Shown here piece after piece: positions 45,649 through 58,522 of a stretch of DNA of 64,000 nt. Origin of the DNA: Poa pratensis. Lineage: Eukaryota; Streptophyta; Magnoliopsida; Poales; Poaceae. The stretch lies in the NCBI GenBank assembly GCA_947311845.1, contig CAMZMU010000027.1, forward strand, positions 45,618,053-45,682,052, read 5' to 3'. The notes beneath the pieces are model-generated. The model did no database searches, had not been told where the DNA came from, and worked only from the letters and a program-made list of their open reading frames with translations. The number at the start of each line of letters is the position of its first letter. Position 1 is the stretch's first letter. A program made the translations under genes and the position numbers.

Positions 45649-47247
45649 TGATACGTCCAAAACGTATCTATGATTTTTTATGTTCCATGCCTATTATATA
45701 TTGATTACCACATGTTTATCTTACACTTTATATCATTTTTATGCATTTTCTGGGACTAACCTATTAACAAGATGCCACAGTGCGAGTTCCTGTTTTCTGT
45801 TGTCTTTTTGTTTCAGAAAATCTATTCTGGAAATATTCTCGGAATCATACGCCAATTTAACTGATTTATTTCTGACCGAGACGGAGCAGCAGCCAGGAGG
45901 ACGGAGCCGGGGGCCACACCAGGCAGGCTGCCGGGCCCACGGCGCGGCCCAGGGTGGGGCCGCGCACCTAGGCCGCCACCCCACCTCGGCTGCCACCGAC
46001 GCCGCCCTTTCGCCTATAAATTGCATCTAATCGGGAAACCCTAATACCCAGCAAAAATCCACGAAAAGTTCCGAGGCCGCCGTCGTCTTCAACCCTAGTT
46101 CAGGAGGGTTTCTGCAGTTCTTCCCGACACCTTGCCGGAGGGGAAATCATCACCGGAGGGCTCTACATCACCATGCCTGCCTCCGGAGTGATGCGTGAGT
46201 AGTTCTCCACGGGACTACGGGTCCATAGCAGTAGCTAGTTGGTAGTCTCTCCACCTTGTGCTATCATGTTTAGATCTTGTGAGCTGCCTAACATGATCAA
46301 GATCATCTTTATGTAATGCTACATGTTGTGTTTGCTGGGATCCGATGAATTGTGAAGTTATGATCAAGTTTGTTCATCTATCTATATTATGTTTTATCTA
46401 TGTTCCTGCATGCTCTCCGTTGTTAGTAGATGCTTTGGCCAAGTAGATGCTAATGACTTCAAGAGAGGGTATTTATGCTAGATAGTGGGTTCATGCCTCT
46501 AGAAGCCTGGGCTGATAGACAGAAACAACTAAGGTTGTAGATGTGCTGTTGCCACTAGGGATAAAATAACCGATGCTTAGCTTAAGGGTACTGCTGTTAA
46601 GTCTAATGCATTTGTTTACATTACACACTTTGCTTAATGCTATAATCTGTTGCTTGCAACTTAATACTCATGGGAGACCCGGAAGCTATCTTGTGAGTGG
46701 ATTATGAGTCATATGCAGCTAGTAAGCGGTCTATGTATATTGTTGTAATGCCCAATAGATATAACAATGAACATGTGCTTGTCATATATTGCATTGTCAT
46801 GCGTTTGCAATTTGTCAATTGCCCAGCTGTAATTCGTTCACCCAACATGTATGTTTATTTGTCTTATGGAGAGACACCACTAGTGAACTGTGGACCCCGG
46901 TCCTTTATTCCACACTGATACAAACACCGTTTTCACCACGCTCTACGTTACTTCCTGCTGCTACTTTTGTGTTCATCATCATATTCTACACATACGTTTA
47001 ATCCTTTGTATTCAGCAAGCCGGGGAGATTGACAACCTTCCTGTTTCGTTGGGGCAAAGTACTTTGATTGTGTGTGTGCAGGTCCACGTCAGTGATCGGG
47101 TAACGGCGCGCTGACACCTTTCTGAAGCTCTTCCAATTCCTACTGGATCTGACAACCTTGGTTTTGTAATCAAGGGAAAACTTTGCTGCTGACTACATCA
47201 TACCTTCCTCTTGGGGTTTCCCAGCGAACGTGCGTTCCACGTCATCA
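45649..47247 (+). repeat. 5' LTR
   Basis: Begins TGATACGTCCAAAACGTATC, itself an inverted repeat, and ends GTCATCA. TATA-like ctataaatt lies near 46013. It differs from the 3' LTR mainly in the GC-rich stretch at 45890-46010. Confidence 0.9.
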
Positions 47248-47510
47248 AGCAACTTTTTCTGGCGCCGTTGCCGGGAATTGGAAGCTACAGCAAGGGGAGT
47301 TACACACCACCATTCTCTTTACTTTGTTTTTGTCTTGCTTAGTTTATTTTTGTTTGCTTTAAAAATCAAAAACCACAAAAAAAAAAATTCACATCTAGTT
47401 TATTTCGGTTTGTTATTATGTCTAGTTGTTTACTTGCTATCAATGGCTTATCTCTTTGAAACAAAATCTTGTTGGCAAGGTGGGTCCACGGAGGATGAAA
47501 AAAATATTAT

Positions 47511-48576
47511 GTGAATTACCGCTTGTCACAAAAAGGGGGGTACTTATGGAAAGTAATAAGTCAACTGGAGACGTATGCTATAGATTTATGCTCTATATTT
47601 GACAAATCTTTCTGCTTTGATGAATCTGAGTGTCATAGGAAGTCTAAACACTTTTCTTTCCAATGTACTTGTAATGTTAATGAAACCTTAGCTTCTTATG
47701 TTAAAGGTTACTATAGTGCATATGAGGTAGAAAGAATTGAAGAATTTATTGTTTTTAAGGGTGCCCTTGAAATTAGTTCTTTTCTTGAGCATAAAATTGA
47801 TGCCCCTTATAAATCTGAAAGTCTTGCTATACTTAAATATTGTTATGATACCTACAAGGATAAAATTCTTATATTACTGAACATCTAAAGAGGTTGTGTC
47901 CTCCAAAAGATGAAACTAATGCCTTGCAGGAACCTGTGGAAGAAGAAATTGCTGAAACTGAAAGCTCATTGGATGAAAAAGAGGAAGGAGTGATGAACAA
48001 AAGGAGGATCTACCTTCTAATGATAGTAACTCTTTAACTCTTACATTATATGATTACCCTCCATGCCTACCTAAGGAGGAAGAATGCTATATTGTTGAAT
48101 GTTATGATTCTATTGAAATATCTTCTTTGATAAATTTGAAATAACAACATCCTTGACTCAAGAAAAAGAAGAAATAACAGGAAGTAAAAATGTGGTCCCT
48201 ACTCTTATATATGATAATGCTCTTGATGATGGTCCTATGTTGACTGATGATATAAATTATACTACTATTGTCAAAAGTGGGTTTAATGACCCCAGTTTTT
48301 GAGCTTAATAAAAACTATGTGTTTGTAGATCATGAAAAGCATGCTTTATGTGATAGTTATATTGTTGAGTTTGTTCATGATGCTACTGAAAGTTATTATG
48401 AGAGAGGAAAATATGGTTATAAAAGTTTTCAAGTCACTAAAACACCTCTCTTTATGTTGAAAGTTTTGAACTTGCATTTGTTTCATCTTCCTATGCTAGT
48501 TGCTTTATGCTTCAATAATTTATTTTATTACAAGATTCCTTTGCATAGGAAGTGGGTTAGACTTAAATGTTTTTGA
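47511..48576 (+). pseudogene. unknown ORF of the LTR element (two open segments)
   Basis: Open segments at 47511-47888 and 48268-48576, joined by a frame-disturbed acidic stretch (EEEIAETESSLDEKEEG). The first contains GGYLWKVISQLE and ESECHRKSKHF; the second FELNKNYVFVDHEKHALCDS and YYERGKYGY, then a hydrophobic segment LPMLVALCF that could be a membrane helix. I recognise this as a type of ORF carried by some Triticeae LTR elements lacking pol, but know no function. It is not a gag by any motif I can see (no CCHC). Confidence 0.5.
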
Positions 48577-51472
48577 TATTTGCCTCTTGATGCTCTCTTT
48601 TGTTTTTCAACTCTTATTCTTATGAGAGCATCATTAAAATCTTCTAGCCTAGCTAAAAGGCATTAAAGAAAGCGCTTTTGGGAGGCAACCCATTATCTTT
48701 TGTTTTCAGTTTTTATTAGTCAAGGAGGTTGTTTACTTCTGTAACAACTCCTTTGTATCTTTTATTTTCGTTTTTGTTGTGCCAAGAAAAGCCTCTAATG
48801 CAAGAGGGTGGTAAAGTTTTATTTGCTGTCCAGAAACAGATTTCTGTACCTCACGGTAAAAATTCGTGAAAAATCACGGATTACTATTTTAATCTGTAAT
48901 TTTTTAGCAGAAGCCTGAACTTATTACCTATCTTTCGTTAGTTAACCGTTTTCTGATTTGAGCATCGGAAGTGCCTCGAAAAAATTCGTCTTTACGGACT
49001 GTTCTGGTTTTGACAGATTATGTCTTTGTTTTGCATTGTCTCTTTTGCAAGTATAGATTCACGTTCTTCGGGGGAGATCACGATCTTGCTTAGTAACAGT
49101 AGCTAATGTTTGAACTAAAGTATGCAATGTGTTTTTACAGAACCAAGTGAGTTTATGTTTTGATGCACTAACCCCTCTAATGAAGTTTGCGAGTTATCTT
49201 TGTGTGAAGGAAGTTTTCAAGTATTAGGAGAGGAGGATGATATAAGAAGATCAAGAAGAGAGAAAAGCTTAAGCTTGGGGAGGCTCCCTTGGATCTCCCC
49301 AGCATATATCAAGAAGACTCAAGCGTCTAAGCTTGGGGATGCCCAAGGCATCCCCTTCTTCATCAACAAATTATCAGGTCACCTCTAGTGAGACTATATT
49401 TTTATTGCTTCACATATTGTGTGCTGTTCTTGGAGCGTCTGTGTGTTTTATTTTCTTTTGTTTTTGTTTTGTTTTCTGATCATAACTTAGTTGGATCCTA
49501 GCACTCTTGTTTGGGAGAGAGACACGCTCCGCTTTTGCTTAGAATACTCATGTTCTTCACTTATACTTGTTGAGTATTCTTGTTTAGCACTGCTATGCTA
49601 TTAGCTCTTGTTTTTCATGTATCTCTTGTTCAGAGCTATTAGTTCTTTTATAGAAAGTACTCTCTTGCTTCACTTATATTTGTTTGGAGAGTTGTATAAT
49701 TGGCGTCTGGTTGGAACAGAAAATGCTAAAGTGTGTGGTAGTTGTATAATGGAAAAACTTGCATAGTCTTGTAGATCATTGAACTTTGATAACTTGATTC
49801 CTTGCAAATGTTTTGAGATATTAAGAAATTAGATGTTAAATGCTTGCTGGTTAATTAAAGCTAAAATCTGATTAGTGGTTGTGTTATTAAAGCTTGTACC
49901 GTACTACAAACTCTTAAAATTGCTGAAGGTGTAGTTGGACTTGATAGCTTCTCATGTCTGAAGGTTTTTGGAAACAACATAGTTGCGTGCTAAGGTCGAG
50001 GGATCTAGCGGGGTACTTGTGCCTCCGTGAACGGCCCTCCTTGGGGTAAATTTAATCATGCTCTTAATGTTGAACCTGCTAGTTGTTTGCAATAAACTTG
50101 TGAGTTCTTTTTGACTAATGTTGAGCTACGGTTTTTGGCACTTCCACCATCCATATTTTGCTAGCCTCTTCGGTGTGTGCATTGCCTTCTGCTCACATTG
50201 AGAGTTGTGCATACTTCGCCAGTACATCCAACCCCGTGGGAGAACTTCATCTTGTTCTCCTACACATAAGCCAAACATCTTCCTCAAAACAGCCACCATA
50301 ACTACCTATCACAGCATTTCCATAGCTGTTCCGAGATATATTGCCATGCAACTTCCACCTTACATTACATGACTTGTTGTCATTCATCATTGTTATATAT
50401 TGCTTTGCATGATTCTATACAGCTGATGTGTGGTTTTACCCATGTTACGCTAGATCATTGCACATCCTGCTACACTGGCAGAGGCATACAGTTTTATACA
50501 TCATGTTTTGTTCATTATGAGTTATTTGTACCAAAAAGTGTGTTGTCATATTAGAGTGTTGCCCCTACAGTGAGGGAGAGAAAAGTGAAAAAGCCACGGA
50601 GGCCATTGAAAAGAGAAACAAAAAAAATAAAGAGAGGGGGCAACATTACTATCCTTTATCCACACTTGTGCTCATGTTTAGCACCAGTTTTATAGTCATC
50701 ATTTGTGCTAGTAGCACCTATGCTTCATATGAGAGAGTTCTCATGTTTCATTAGTATAACTATGTGGGGAATTTACGTTATAGAACTTGGGTTGTATATT
50801 CCAATGATGAGCCTCCTCAAAAGTGCTCTAGGTCTTCATGAGCAACCAAGTTGGATGCACCCCCACTAGTTCCATTGGAGAGCTTTCATACACTTATAGC
50901 TCTATGTGCATCCGTTGCATGGCAATCACTACTCCTTGCATAGCTTCGATTATAAGACTTCCTCTTGTCTAATGATCATTTATAGCTTTGTGAGCCTTTC
51001 TTCCATTGGCCTTCCAAACCCCCATTATTATTCTCTTTGCCATAACATCCTGGTGCCAATACCAAATGCTTACGCTCACCGGTTGAGTAAAACTTCTAAC
51101 CAGTGAATTCATTACGTTTGTGATACTTTTGCTTGACTGGATCCTTTCTATGTTTGTGAAAGATTGCTGGATGCTTGAGTAGAAGGATAACTTCTATACT
51201 GAATGCTTAAAACATCTATAATGAACTTTGTACGGTTTCATGTCTTTATAGCATCTTCCATGAAAGGTTTTTACTTGTTTAATTGTCTTGCTTTATTCAT
51301 CTATGTGTTTAATATCAAACATAGACTTTTGCTTTGAATGATTTGATCTCAGCTCACATGCTTTACATTACTATATGATCAAGATTATGTTGGTAGCATG
51401 TCACCTCAAAAATTATCTTTGTGTTATCGTTTACCTACTCGAGGACGAGTAGGAACTAAGCTTGGGGATGCT
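48577..51472 (+). other. long 3' non-coding interior of the LTR element
   Basis: No coding content. Notable are two purine-tract-like blocks, aagcttggggaggc (49271) and aagcttggggatgc (49329), identical in style to the one at the 3' LTR (51459). Confidence 0.6.
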
Positions 51473-53067
51473 TGATACGTCCAAAACGTATCTATAATTT
51501 TTGATGTTCCATGCCTATTATATATTGATTACCACATGTTTATCTTACACTTTATATCATTTTTATGCATTTTCTGGGACTAACCTATTAACAAGATGCC
51601 ACAGTGCCAGTTCCTGTTTTCTGCTGTCTTTTTGTTTCAGAAAATCTATTCTGGAAATATTCTCGGAATCGGACGCCAATTTAACTGATTTATTTCTGGA
51701 CCGAGACGGAGCAGCAGCCAGGAGGACGGAGCCGGGGCCACACCAGGAGGCCGGCGGGCCCAGCGGGCCAGGGTGGGGCCGCGCACCTAGGCCGCCGCCC
51801 CACCTCGGCTGGCCACCGACGCGCCCTTTCGCCTATAAATTGCATCTAATCGGGAAACCCTAGATACCCGAGCAAAAATCCACGAAAAGTTCCGAGGCCG
51901 CCGTCGTCTTCAACCCTAGTTCGGGAGGGTTTCTGCAGTTCTTCCCGGCACCTTGCCGGAGGGGAAATCATCACCGGAGGGCTCTACATCACCATGCCTG
52001 CCTCCGGAGTGATGCGTGAGTAGTTCTCCACGGGACTACGGGTCCATAGCAGTAGCTAGTTGGTAGTCTCTCCACCTTGTGCTATCATGTTTAGATCTTG
52101 TGAGCTGCCTAACATGATCAAGATCATCTTTATGTAATGCTACATGTTGTGTTTGCTGGGATCCGATGAATTGTGAAGTTATGATCAAGTTTGTTCATCT
52201 ATCTATATTATGTTTTATCTATGTTCCTGCATGCTCTCCGTTGTTAGTAGATGCTTTGGCCAAGTAGATGCTAATGACTTCAAGAGAGGGTATTTATGCT
52301 AGATAGTGGGTTCATGCCTCTAGAAGCCTGGGCTTGATAGACAGAAACAACTAAGGCTGTAGATGTGCTGTTGCCACTAGGGATAAAATAACCGATGCTT
52401 AGCTTAAGGGTACTGCTGTTAAGTCTAATGCGTTTGTTTACATTACACACTTTGCTTAATGCTATAATCTGTTGCTTGCAACTTAATACTCATGGGAGAC
52501 CCGGAAGCTATCTTGTGAGTGGATTATGAGTCATAGATGCAGCTAGTAAGCGGTCTATGTATATTGTTGTAATGCCCAATAGATATAACAATGAACATGT
52601 GCTTGTCATATATTGCATTGTCATGCGTTTGCAATTTGTCAATTGCCAGCTGTAATTCGTTCACCCAACATGTATGTTTATTTGTCTTATGGAGAGACAC
52701 CACTAGTGAACTGGGACCCCGGTCCTTTATTCCACACTGATACAAACACCGTTTTCACCACACTCTACGTTACTTCCTGCTGCTACTTTTGTGTTCATCA
52801 TCATATTCTACACCATATTTAATCATTTGTATTCAGCAAGCCGGGGAGATTGACAACCTTCCTGTTTCGTTGGGGCAAAACTTTGATTGTGTGTGTGCAG
52901 GTCCACGTCAGTGATCGGGTAACGGTGCCGCTGACACCTTTCTGAAGCTCTTCCAATTCCTACTGGATCTGACAACCTTGGTTTTGTAATCAAGGGAAAA
53001 CTTTGCTGCTGACTACATCATACCTTCCTCTTGGGGTTTCCCAGCGAACGTGCGTTCCACGTCATCA
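51473..53067 (+). repeat. 3' LTR
   Basis: Close copy of 45649-47247, same ends. Confidence 0.9.
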
Positions 53068-54385
53068 CAACTCCTGCCAAACCCCTTATTCATTTAAAAG
53101 TTTAACCAACCACTTACTTAACAGGCATTTATTCTTTATATCTTGTACTTCAGTTCCTAACCCCTTGATCCTTAGGCCTAAATATCAAATTCCACTTAGT
53201 TAATCTGTATTTCTTTTAATGGCCATCACTCTGCCAAAAGAATCTCAATCTGTAGAAATCTAATCTCTTTCGGACCCCTTTTGGAACCTCCACAAAAGAT
53301 AACATGAACATTGGGAGGCTTGTTAACACCGAGTTTATTAAAATGAGCATGTCCACATAGGAGAGTAATTTTCCGACCCAACTACTCAGCTTTCTCTCAA
53401 AATGATCTTCAATAGGTTTCCATTCACCATTCTTTAACTTTCTGAAGTGAATTGGTATGCCAAGATACTTAAAAGGTAAGGACCCGGATTCACACCCAAA
53501 AAGCTGCTTATATTTATCCTCAACTACTTTAGCTTGTCCACAGCAGAAAAGTTCACTTTTATGAAAATTTATCTTAAGGCCCGACATTTGTTCAAACAGA
53601 TACAAAATAAGTTTCATATTCAGAGCTTTGTCGAAATCATGTTCCAAGAAGATGATCGTATCATCTGCGTATTGCAAAATGGAGACTCCTCCCTCAACTA
53701 GATGAGGTATAAGACCCCCCCCCCCCACTTGACCTCCTATTTAGCACGGTTAATCAGAATGGCCAACATATCCGCCACTATGTTAAAAAGAATAGATGAA
53801 AGAGGATCCCCTTGTCTCAGCCCCTTCAAAGTTTGGAAATTATGTCCTATGTCATCGTTAACTCGAATACCCATACTTCCCCGACTAATGAAATCTTTTA
53901 TCCATTCGCACCACTTAGGATCAAAGCCTTTCATTCGTAAAGCTTGTAAAAGAAAGGACCAGTTAACCTTATCATACGCTTTTTTCAAAATCAATTTTTA
54001 GAAGGACCCCATCCATTTTCTTCCTATGAAGCTCATGGATGGTCTCGTGAAGAACCACAACTCCCTTCAAAATATGTCTCCCTGGCATAAAGGCCGTTTG
54101 TGTTGGGCTAACAACAGAATGTGCCACTTTTCAAATCCTATTGGTAGCCACTTTTGTAAATATTTTAAAACTCACATTAAGGAGACAAATAGGGCGATAA
54201 TGCTAAATTTTCATTGCATCTTCTTTTTTTGGAAGAAGAATCACATTCCCAAAGTTCAAATGAAATAACGGAAGCTCTCCCTTGTGAAAAGCGTGAAACA
54301 TATCCATTAAATCATTTTTCACAATGGCCCAACATTTTTGATAGAATTCAGCTGGAAAACCATATGGGCCCGGAGCTTTGTTTTG
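53068..54385 (-). pseudogene. LINE ORF2 reverse transcriptase part
   Basis: On the - strand: NKAPGPYGFPAEFYQ-like start, NWSFLLQALRMKGFDPKWCEW, VNDDIGHNFQTLKGLRQGDPLSSILF, the catalytic QYADDTIIF, LKINFHKSELFCCG, and GSLPFKYLGIPIH. It has frameshifts around 53,700 (a poly-C run at 53717-53728) and near 53,990 and 54,250. It is not functional. Confidence 0.9.
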
Positions 54386-54399
54386 ATGACATTCTACAT

Positions 54400-55062
54400 G
54401 GTGTGGTCTCTTCCGTCACTTCCCCACAAGGTGACAGAGAAGGCTACATGCAGTTCTTATAAGTGATGACCACATATAGAAAAGCAGGTGAACAGTTTGG
54501 CTTGTATGACCACAGATAGAAACGGCTGTAAATTTCATTACCAAGGAATGATTCATAAAGATAGCTGGTGAGAGGTTAATCATATGGGATGAGACGAATA
54601 AGACTGCCGGTTGTTGGTTCAGATGTGGCTGGCAGCTTCGTCGTAACAACCCGGTCATAGACGATCCAACCCAGACGCTGCTCCCAACATTTTCCCCACC
54701 TCTGCATAGCCACATCTGAACGAAGCATCCAACATGCATGTCTCCGGCAAGGGCAACATGAGCCAAGGGCATGCGTGGCACACATGTGCACGAGGATCTG
54801 GGCCGGCGACCTCGGCCGACGGGCGGTTAATTCCTCGTCCACCTTGCGAGGACTATTTAACATTCATAGAAATTACCTATTTGTCCTTTACCGGATAACT
54901 GGCACATTAATTTGTAACCGTTGGATCGGCTATATACTACACACTATAATGTGTAGTACGAATATGATGTATCATAAAACATCTCTTTATTTTCCCTCTT
55001 CTGGAAGGAGAGACAAACCATGTTCATGCCATCATGAGTACTAGGGATCCTCTACTAAAATG
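54400..55062. other. host sequence between insertions
   Basis: No gene. 54980-55062 resumes duplicated copy A (ctggaaggagagacaaaccatgtt, ctactaaaatgtttc). Confidence 0.45.
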
Positions 55063-56404
55063 TTTCGGTGTAGTTTTTTTTAAGAAAAGGAGGCCATGCC
55101 CTAGCCTCTGAATCGATTGATGCATACGGCATTTATTAAATTTATTGGAGTTCAAGTCTTACACGAGATTACATCATGAGTCACAAAGGGTCGATACATG
55201 AATCAACCATCTAAAAAGACAAGGTAACATAGCATGACTAATCATCAACATGTTATCCTAAGATCAAAACGCCAGCTGCACAGGGTGTATAAGTCCCGTG
55301 CCACCGAAAGGAGCCGGTTGCCCCCAATATCCACAACGGCCCGCTTGTCCATTGTTTGTAGGTAGGACCACATACGAATCAAATGAATAGCCATCGGAAT
55401 TACCTGCATGAAAGAGTAAGGGCTTGCATTGTTAAAAATAATGTTATTGCACTATATTCCAAATGGCCCAGATTAAAGCACAAGAACCCACTCAGATTTG
55501 TGCTTTCTCTTGTTTGTCAACCCCTCTTAGCCAACTACCAAATAAGTTAGAGATACTCGTTGGGGGTGTAATATTGAAGGCCATAAAGACAATACGCCAT
55601 ACCATCTTAGCCAAAGGACAGGCTATAAATAAATGTTGAATTGTTTCATCTTGATCACAAAAGAAACATGTTTTACATCCATTTCAATTACGTTTCAGCA
55701 TGTTATCCTTTGTGAGAATGACTCTCCGATGCAAGAACCACATAAAAATCTTTATTTTCAGTGGTACTTTCATTTTTCAAATAGATTTACGAAGATATGT
55801 AGCGTGACCACTTAAGTAATCTAGATATAAAGATTTGACCGTAAATTTTCCAGAGGTACTTAACCCCATTTGAAAACATCTGAAGAGTCAGAAAGTTGCA
55901 CCTCCATTAGTCTGCTAACTAGATGCAGCCATCGGTTCCACCTCTCCCCCGTTAAATTTCTTCTAAACACTAAATTCGGTGCCTGAGATAGCACCGAAGC
56001 TACCGAAACCTCCTTTCTTTGAACAGTGTTATACAAGGTCGGATATTGACGAGAAAGGGGCTTGTCCCCTAGCCAAGTATCCTCCCAAAATCGGGTACTT
56101 TCCCCATTACCTACAGTGAAAGAACCTCGTTCAAAGAACTCGTTTTTAACTTTCATTAGTCCCTTCCAAAAGGTAGAGTCAAGAGGCTGCACTTTCACTT
56201 GAGAAAGTGATTTAGATTGCAAGTACTTATAACGAATCATTTCATTCCAAACCCCATCCTCTGTTAGGATTTTGGAGAACCATTTTCATAATAGGCTTTT
56301 GTTTTTTGCTTCTAAAACTTCAACACCGAGCCCTCCCTGTTCTTTTGGCCTACAGATGATGTTCCACTTAGTAAGTCTATACTTTTTTTTATGACCATCA
56401 CTTT
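55063..56404 (-). mobile_element. 5'-truncated LINE
   Basis: A T-run at 55063-55072 marks the poly-A end. The C-terminal ORF2 part is at 55860-56240 (YKYLQSKSLSQVKVQPLDSTF, FWEDTWLGDKPLSRQYPTLYN), preceded by KKKYRLTKWNIICRPKEQGGLG. It is the same family as 44496-54385. It sits inside copy A between gtagttt and gcgcagttt, where copy B is continuous (59618-59632), proving insertion. Confidence 0.85.
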
Positions 56405-56429
56405 GGTTAATGCGCAGTTTATATATGCA

Positions 56430-57155
56430 ACCAAATCCTTATCCCCTCCCCGTCACTGTGCAGGAGGAGAGAGGCAATTTTTGGGCGAACTCCGTCGATC
56501 AGCTGTGCTCGCCGCTGAGCCGCGGGATTCTCCTCCTCCGTCGGCCGCTCCGGCGGCGGGAGGGTGGGGATCCCCGGCTCCGGCTTGTATATACGGTAGG
56601 GTAGGGTGGGGATCCCACCGGCGGCGCCTTGGAGGAGGTGGAGCTGGTGGCGGGCGGTTTGGTGTCGGGGCGGCCTCCTCCGGCGGTGAAGCTCCTGGGG
56701 GCTCGCCGTCGTCGTCCTCGACTTGCGGGGGCTCGAGGCCCGGCGTGGTGCTCGAGTCCTTCGGTTTCTCGTCAGATCCGTGCTGGCGGCGGATCTGGCG
56801 CCTGGAACTCAGAGCTGGGCGAGCTCGGTGGTTCTTCTCTGCGTCGACGTCGAAGGCAACTGCTGCAAGGTGGAGAAGCTGGAGAGAGGGGGCACTCGCC
56901 GTGCCCGTTCATCGGCTTAAGCTCAGCCGCTGCGCGGCGGACGAGCTTTGTGGCGGTCTTCAACAAGAAAGGTGCTCTCGGTGCGCGGTGAGAAGGGGGA
57001 CGGCGGCCTTCGTCCTCGACGCCGGTGGAGCTGCTGCGATCTGCTCTGGCTCTGTATCCCCTACGTATGGTGTGCTGTTTTTCGTTCGTGTACTTTGTAC
57101 TCTGTACGTCATATCTTGTTGAATATACGTAGGCTTTCAAAAAAAAATACGCGTC
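56430..57155 (+). mobile_element. GC-rich retroposon-like sequence with A-tail (uncertain)
   Basis: A strongly GC-rich block from about 56460 ends with ggctttcaaaaaaaaa at 57134-57149. It interrupts copy A relative to copy B. Overlapping open frames on both strands (such as 56391-57122) are likely composition artefacts. It could be a LINE leader or a retrotransposed gene piece; I cannot decide. Confidence 0.4.
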
Positions 57156-57748
57156 AAATTTCAGTAGGCGCGCGTGGCACCGGATCATGGATCTCCGTCC
57201 ACATATATAGTGCCGTTGCAATATGAAAGCATATATAGCTGCATTATTGGGAACCCGCTGACCTACGATTGCACTATTAATCGACCACCGCTTATCTGAA
57301 ATCTAGCTCTTGTTTCGTAGCAGCCCGTCGTCGATGCTGACCAAGAGCTGTGCTAAAAGGCGCGCCGTGCATGCCAAAGCACATAATAACATCGGGACCT
57401 AGCTACAGCTTTCACGGACGGATTTCGTGTACAATGACGCCCTACAGCTAGCACTCATATTTTTTCTCAAATATCCTGACCTCGTGGTCAGCATTTGTAT
57501 ATTGCGTGGATCAGTATTTTTCAAGTGAGATGAGATGAGACACTCTACGTGGTGCGTGGGAATGAGGAGTTCGTCGTCGCTCAGCTCACGCGCGCATATG
57601 TATTTTACTTTTTTTTTCGAATGGCAGAAAACAGCTGCGATCACATGTGATGGTTGTCTCTTCTTCATTCGAGGGCAGGCAGGCAGGCACCACTACATGC
57701 CTGTCTTTGCTTCGGCTCCGCATCTCGCATGCACACTGCTCTCTGGTA

Positions 57749-57870
57749 CTCCCTCCGATCCATATTAGTGGGCATACCTTTGTCTAAATTCATATGTATA
57801 TCTAGTTAAGTATTTAGACTAGATACATGTGTATCTAGACAAAGTTGTGCCCACTAATATGGATCGGAGG
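57749..57870. mobile_element. Stowaway MITE (Tc1/mariner type)
   Basis: The ends CTCCCTCCGATCCATATTAGTGGG and complement are inverted repeats, flanked by TA at 57747-57748 and 57871-57872. It is 122 bp. Confidence 0.95.
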
Positions 57871-58189
57871 TAGTAGTAGATTTTATCCATCTGCGGCTAT
57901 GGGGACTGGTTGGATGGCGACGCGTGACCTGGGCCAGTGGACACGCTGCGCTGGGCCGGCTGGTGGCCTCTCTGTCAGCGATCTCGACACACCCTGTGCC
58001 CAGCGACCGGTCGGCGAGGCGGCGACGGTCTCTTTTTTTTTCCCGTTCCGAACGTGCGTGGAGCTATAGACATTGGACGCCTCTACAGTCTACAGGGACG
58101 GCAGCCGGTGCACCCATCGCGCGCTGTTTGTCGATCGCGTCGCCGGCCCGCGCGGATTGTGCTCGGTGGCAGCGCTCGGTCGGTGAAAG

Positions 58190-58396
58190 TAATGAACAAT
58201 GCAAAATTTCAACTCTTTTAAATATGTTAGATTTTGTTATTTCTGTGTAGTCTAGAATATGAAATATTTTTGTTTTAGATTTTGTATGTTGTTTAGAACA
58301 TAGTCTACATCCAGAATTTGTTTCATTTTTTGAAACTTCGAATATGATTTTCGAATTGTTCAAAATAAAGGCTCAGCCTCCATTTGTGGTTTCCGA
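58190..58396. mobile_element. half copy of the fold-back MITE seen at 13809-14227
   Basis: Shares gaacaatgcaaaatttcaa, tttctgtgtag, tagtctacat and ccatttgtggtttcc with the right half of the 13.8-kb MITE. The left arm is missing. Confidence 0.65.
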
Positions 58397-58522
58397 ATCG
58401 ATGAGTTGTTATTTTATTTGCCACGTAACCAATGGGTTGGGGTAGCTGTATCCAAGACTTCGTACTAGTATTCTTCCAACAACTACGAGTTGGCATTTGT
58501 ATACAACGGCAGTTCTCTCGAA

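Larger units (their letters stand above)
45649..53067 (+). mobile_element. full-length LTR retrotransposon without recognisable gag-pol (Athila-like signals)
   Basis: LTRs at 45649-47247 and 51473-53067 (about 1.6 kb). The target is gcaac on the left and acaac on the right (5 bp, one mismatch), inside a LINE whose frame is restored when the element is removed. The primer site TGGCGCCGTTGCCGGG is at 47260-47275 and a purine tract aagcttggggatgc sits before the 3' LTR. The 4.2-kb interior encodes only short ORFs of unknown role, so it is a LARD-type non-autonomous element by these data. Confidence 0.9.
44496..54385 (-). mobile_element. 5'-truncated L1-type LINE, split by an LTR retrotransposon
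   Basis: Perfect 14-bp TSD atgacattctacat at 44482-44495 and 54386-54399. The LINE's 3' end (short T-run, 44496-) is on the left; its 5' end is cut inside the RT domain at 54385. Without the LTR insertion it is about 2.5 kb. Confidence 0.9.

Noticed and set aside
56391..57122. 243-aa open frame on the + strand
   Set aside because: Gly/Ala/Ser/Arg-rich and overlapping equally long frames on both strands in GC-rich DNA; no domain.
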